Origin: Candidatus Pacearchaeota archaeon
Lineage (GTDB): Archaea; Nanobdellota; Nanobdellia; Pacearchaeales; GW2011-AR1
Reading direction: 5' to 3'
NCBI GenBank assembly: GCA_026395775.1
Contig: JAPLYA010000138.1
Coordinates: forward strand, 1-15,724
Length of the DNA: 15,724 nt
Shown here: positions 13,955 to 15,724 of the stretch, piece after piece
Layout of the letters: each line of letters opens with the position of its first letter
How positions within the stretch are numbered: the first letter of the stretch is position 1
Notes under the pieces: model-generated
What the model saw: only the letters and a program-made list of their open reading frames with translations
What the model was told of the DNA's origin: nothing
Databases searched by the model: none
Made by a program: the position numbers and the translations under genes

Positions 13955-14343
13955 TTTCTTCTTGAAAAAAGTTTAGTAACTAAATAAATTACAAAAAAGT
14001 AAATTAGAGAATCAATTAATATGGTAATTATTGAAAGTTCAAGACTTTTGTATATAGCCTCTGTGTGGAATACTAAATAAAGTATAAGAGCTCCTGGAAG
14101 ATTGATTAATACAAATAAAATACCTGTTGAACATGTTGAACCAAAAAATCCTCCTGCAAATTGAACCGCTTTACAAGGTAAGACTAAAAATAAAATAGAA
14201 ATTATGATGAAAGTTAATACAATGATTACTGGAATCTTTATAATTGCTTTTCCCATTAAAAGTCTAAGACCCCCATTACTTGTTCCCTTTTCATGAAATT
14301 TCCAATCATAACTATTATATAAATCTACTCCCAAAAAGTTCAC
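13951..14343 (-). CDS. Small 3-TM membrane protein upstream of the lipase gene (130 aa, start uncertain)
   Basis: Three hydrophobic segments lie at about 34-56, 73-92 and 101-122, with cysteines at 57 and 71 on the same loop and a basic C-terminus (KLFSRRK). I recognise no family. Its stop overlaps the ATG of the lipase-like gene (ATGA), so the two are coupled, and it may help export or anchor that secreted protein; this is inference. The longest frame starts with GTG at 14343. The first 29 residues from there look unconvincing, and an ATG at 14256 would give a 101-residue protein. A TATA box at 14316-14323 lies inside the longer version, which favours the shorter one. Confidence 0.65.
   Translation of the reverse strand: MNFLGVDLYNSYDWKFHEKGTSNGGLRLLMGKAIIKIPVIIVLTFIIISILFLVLPCKAVQFAGGFFGSTCSTGILFVLINLPGALILYLVFHTEAIYKSLELSIITILIDSLIYFFVIYLVTKLFSRRK
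14256..14294 (-). CDS. Possible 12-codon leader ORF
   Basis: An ATG at 14294 is 25.5 bp from the centre of TTTATATA (14316-14323), the leaderless spacing seen elsewhere here. It encodes MKREQVMGVLDF and stops at a TAA that overlaps the ATG at 14256 in a TAATG junction. If real, ribosomes starting on the leaderless ORF would hand over to the membrane-protein gene. It is very short and could be chance. Confidence 0.3.
   Translation of the reverse strand: MKREQVMGVLDF
14316..14323 (-). promoter_or_regulatory. Candidate TATA box for the lipase/surface-protein operon
   Basis: On the minus strand this reads TTTATATA. It predicts a transcript start near 14294 and argues that the GTG at 14343 is upstream of the mRNA. 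A weaker candidate for the longer start is a TTAAAGAA-like run near 14363-14370. Confidence 0.4.
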
Positions 14344-14374
14344 TACCGAAGGACAGCGAATATTCTTTAATCTA

Positions 14375-14427
14375 TTTGTCTACCTGATGTCAATCTCCCA
14401 TTTATATTGTTTTGTCTATCTAAAGTC
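14375..14427 (+). promoter_or_regulatory. TATA box bracketed by a 17-bp direct repeat
   Basis: TTTATATT (14401-14408) is centred 24.5 bp before the ATG at 14429. TTTGTCTACCTGATGTC (14375-14391) and TTTGTCTATCTAAAGTC (14411-14427) match at 14 of 17 positions. They lie 9 bp upstream and 2 bp downstream of the box, the second ending 1 bp before the start codon. This looks like an operator pair for the winged-helix protein it precedes, that is, autoregulation. Confidence 0.5.
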
Positions 14428-14428
14428 T

Positions 14429-14719
14429 ATGTATAGACCTGATAAAAATTTAATATGGCTTATTAGAGGAGCTCAAAGAAGATTACTCTTTCTCAATCTT
14501 CCTAAAGATGCTTTTGTATCAAACAAGCTAAGAAAAGAATTAAATGAAAAATTGGAAACCTCTTTGAGTCTAAGAGAAATGAGCAGACATTTAAGGGACT
14601 TTGAAGAAAAGGGATTTGTGCAATGTATCAATAAAACAGACCCTTATAATAAAATTTATTCTATCACCAATAAAGGACTGAAGATTCAACAGAAATTAAA
14701 GGGAGTAAAAAATCTTTGA
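14429..14719 (+). CDS. Winged-helix transcriptional regulator (96 aa from 14429)
   Basis: An archaeal winged-helix protein. Numbered from 14429, helix 1 is about 7-23 (NLIWLIRGAQRRLLFLNL), helix 2 about 30-40, a recognition helix about 48-60 (LREMSRHLRDFEE) and a wing about 62-80 (FVQCINKTDPYNKIYSITNKG), with a short basic C-terminal helix. The open frame begins at 14387, but the TATA box at 14401-14408 is downstream of that codon and exactly spaced for 14429, so the shorter form is preferred. It is divergent from the lipase/surface-protein operon and converges, 3 nt apart, on the protease gene. It may regulate itself and the neighbouring secreted-protein genes; only self-regulation has a sequence clue (direct repeats around its TATA box). 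Confidence 0.8.
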   Translation: MYRPDKNLIWLIRGAQRRLLFLNLPKDAFVSNKLRKELNEKLETSLSLREMSRHLRDFEEKGFVQCINKTDPYNKIYSITNKGLKIQQKLKGVKNL

Positions 14720-14722
14720 ATA

Positions 14723-15724
14723 TCATTCATAAAGCCTACAAGTTCCATCTTTGAATAAATAAGTGTTTACTGTTGGACATGAAACACACTCATTTCTTAG
14801 ACAGTAAGCTCCCTGCGAACAGTATACTGCACCACCACAAGCAGGATGGCAAAATCCATCATTGCCATAAACATAACCTTCGTCACTGCATGATGGACTT
14901 TTTATTGTTGGTTTAGTAGACTCACAATAGAAATCTTTTCCACAAGCGTCATAACAAATACGATTATTCTGTCCTCTTACCTGTTCTCTCCCACATATTG
15001 AGGCACATCCACCCTCTGCAAAGTGAGAATCTTTCTCACAATAAACAAATTCTTCTTCACTCACTGAACTGAAATCTATTGCTCTACTTTGTTGTATTGT
15101 TCCTTCTGTATCAATTTCAATCAAGGTATTTATGCCGATTAGATTTCCAGAGTTATCAAACAATCCTCCACCACTACTACCAAAATAAGTGTATGCGTCT
15201 GATTCTATAAATCTATAACTTTTTCCAGTTGATTGAGACAGCACATTTTTAATATCCGTTATTTTTCCTTCTTTAATTGAGAACTCCACCACATTTTCAG
15301 AGTAAGCAGGATAGCCGATTGCAGTAACTTTGTCTCCCACTTTAAAATCACCAGTATAATATGAAATAGGATAACTTTCAGATTCTGAAAGCTTTATCAT
15401 GAGGATTGCTAAATCTATATTTGATTTACTGAAAGAAATTCTATCAACTTTGTGAATTTTCCCATCTTGTGTTCTAATCACTATACTTTCATTAATTCTC
15501 TGAAAACATTTTGTGTTGCTATACTCACAATCGACTACATGTCTGTTTGTGTAGACAGTTAGCTCTCCATTCTTATTTCCAACTATAACACCTGAGCCTG
15601 TTGAACCACTTTTAAAATAACTCCCATCTGAATTTTTACCATCTACTTCATATTTTACCCACACTATTGAATCCTTAGCTTTATCAAGAGAATTTTGAAT
15701 TTGAGAATTTGAGTTAGAAGCATC
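14723..15724 (-). CDS. Trypsin-like serine protease with cysteine-rich tail, cut at the right edge
   Basis: The frame runs without a break to the window edge, so the N-terminus is missing. A GTG at 15664 is not the real start, because the 20 codons before it (SQIQNSLDKAKDSI among them) are clearly coding. Numbering visible residues from the edge, the S1/HtrA-type protease domain spans about 20-215 with His62 (TNRHVV), Asp104 (NIDLAIL) and Ser184 in GSSGGG, a variant of the usual GNSGG. A tail (229-333) with about 14 cysteines in CxxxC and similar pairs follows, with no PDZ domain. Cysteines and context suggest an exported protein; the signal peptide would lie outside the window. It may process or quality-control surface proteins such as its neighbour. 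Protease family firm, substrate unknown. Confidence 0.88.
   Translation of the reverse strand, partial: DASNSNSQIQNSLDKAKDSIVWVKYEVDGKNSDGSYFKSGSTGSGVIVGNKNGELTVYTNRHVVDCEYSNTKCFQRINESIVIRTQDGKIHKVDRISFSKSNIDLAILMIKLSESESYPISYYTGDFKVGDKVTAIGYPAYSENVVEFSIKEGKITDIKNVLSQSTGKSYRFIESDAYTYFGSSGGGLFDNSGNLIGINTLIEIDTEGTIQQSRAIDFSSVSEEEFVYCEKDSHFAEGGCASICGREQVRGQNNRICYDACGKDFYCESTKPTIKSPSCSDEGYVYGNDGFCHPACGGAVYCSQGAYCLRNECVSCPTVNTYLFKDGTCRLYE

Noticed and set aside
15662..15664. GTG at 15664 as the protease start
   Set aside because: The frame is open and coding-like to the window edge, and the GTG is an internal Val codon.

Overview
The window is AT-rich DNA that most resembles a DPANN-type archaeon (Woesearchaeota/Pacearchaeota-like). 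I infer this from three things. Several genes sit about 25 bp downstream of a TATA box with no room for a ribosome-binding site, which is leaderless archaeal architecture. Small archaeal winged-helix regulators are present. A long nucleotidyltransferase of a type I associate with DPANN genomes is present. I see no rRNA, tRNA or CRISPR array.

Layout. 1-981: sparse region with a possible gene fragment leaving the left edge, several palindromes and one small hypothetical gene (379-645, minus). 982-2775 (minus): large nucleotidyltransferase-like protein. 2949-3906 (minus): winged-helix regulator plus a 7-TM membrane protein, 1 nt apart. 3993-7345 (plus): small membrane protein, MacB/LolD-type ATPase, secreted and anchored beta-rich protein, and FtsX/MacB-type permease, together a complete ABC export-type module. 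7452-8630 (plus): tyrosine recombinase, followed by a GC-rich hairpin between 13-bp direct repeats. 8801-14343 (minus): a giant secreted protein (signal peptide, PA14-like domain, lipase-like hydrolase, beta-helix, alternating cysteine repeats, Ig-like modules) split by one in-frame TAA, headed by a small membrane protein. 14429-14719 (plus): a second winged-helix regulator. 14723 to the right edge (minus): secreted-type trypsin-like protease with a cysteine-rich tail, cut by the window end.

The strongest system-level signal is regulatory. Between the divergent genes at 3906 (minus) and 3993 (plus), a 15-bp palindrome lies exactly 5 bp from a TTTATAAA box on each side. The same palindrome, with the same 5-bp gap to TTTATAAA and the same 21-bp gap from TATA to ATG, recurs before the gene at 5099. 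I infer that the winged-helix protein (2949-3218), with its 7-TM partner as possible sensor, controls itself and both halves of the ABC module. The second strong signal is the in-frame stop at 12152-12154: coding-like sequence continues on both sides, so the lipase part and the 1078-residue repeat part look like one gene that is broken, read through or mis-sequenced.

TATA-to-ATG spacing also moves two starts downstream of the longest open frame: the recombinase to 7452 and the second winged-helix protein to 14429.
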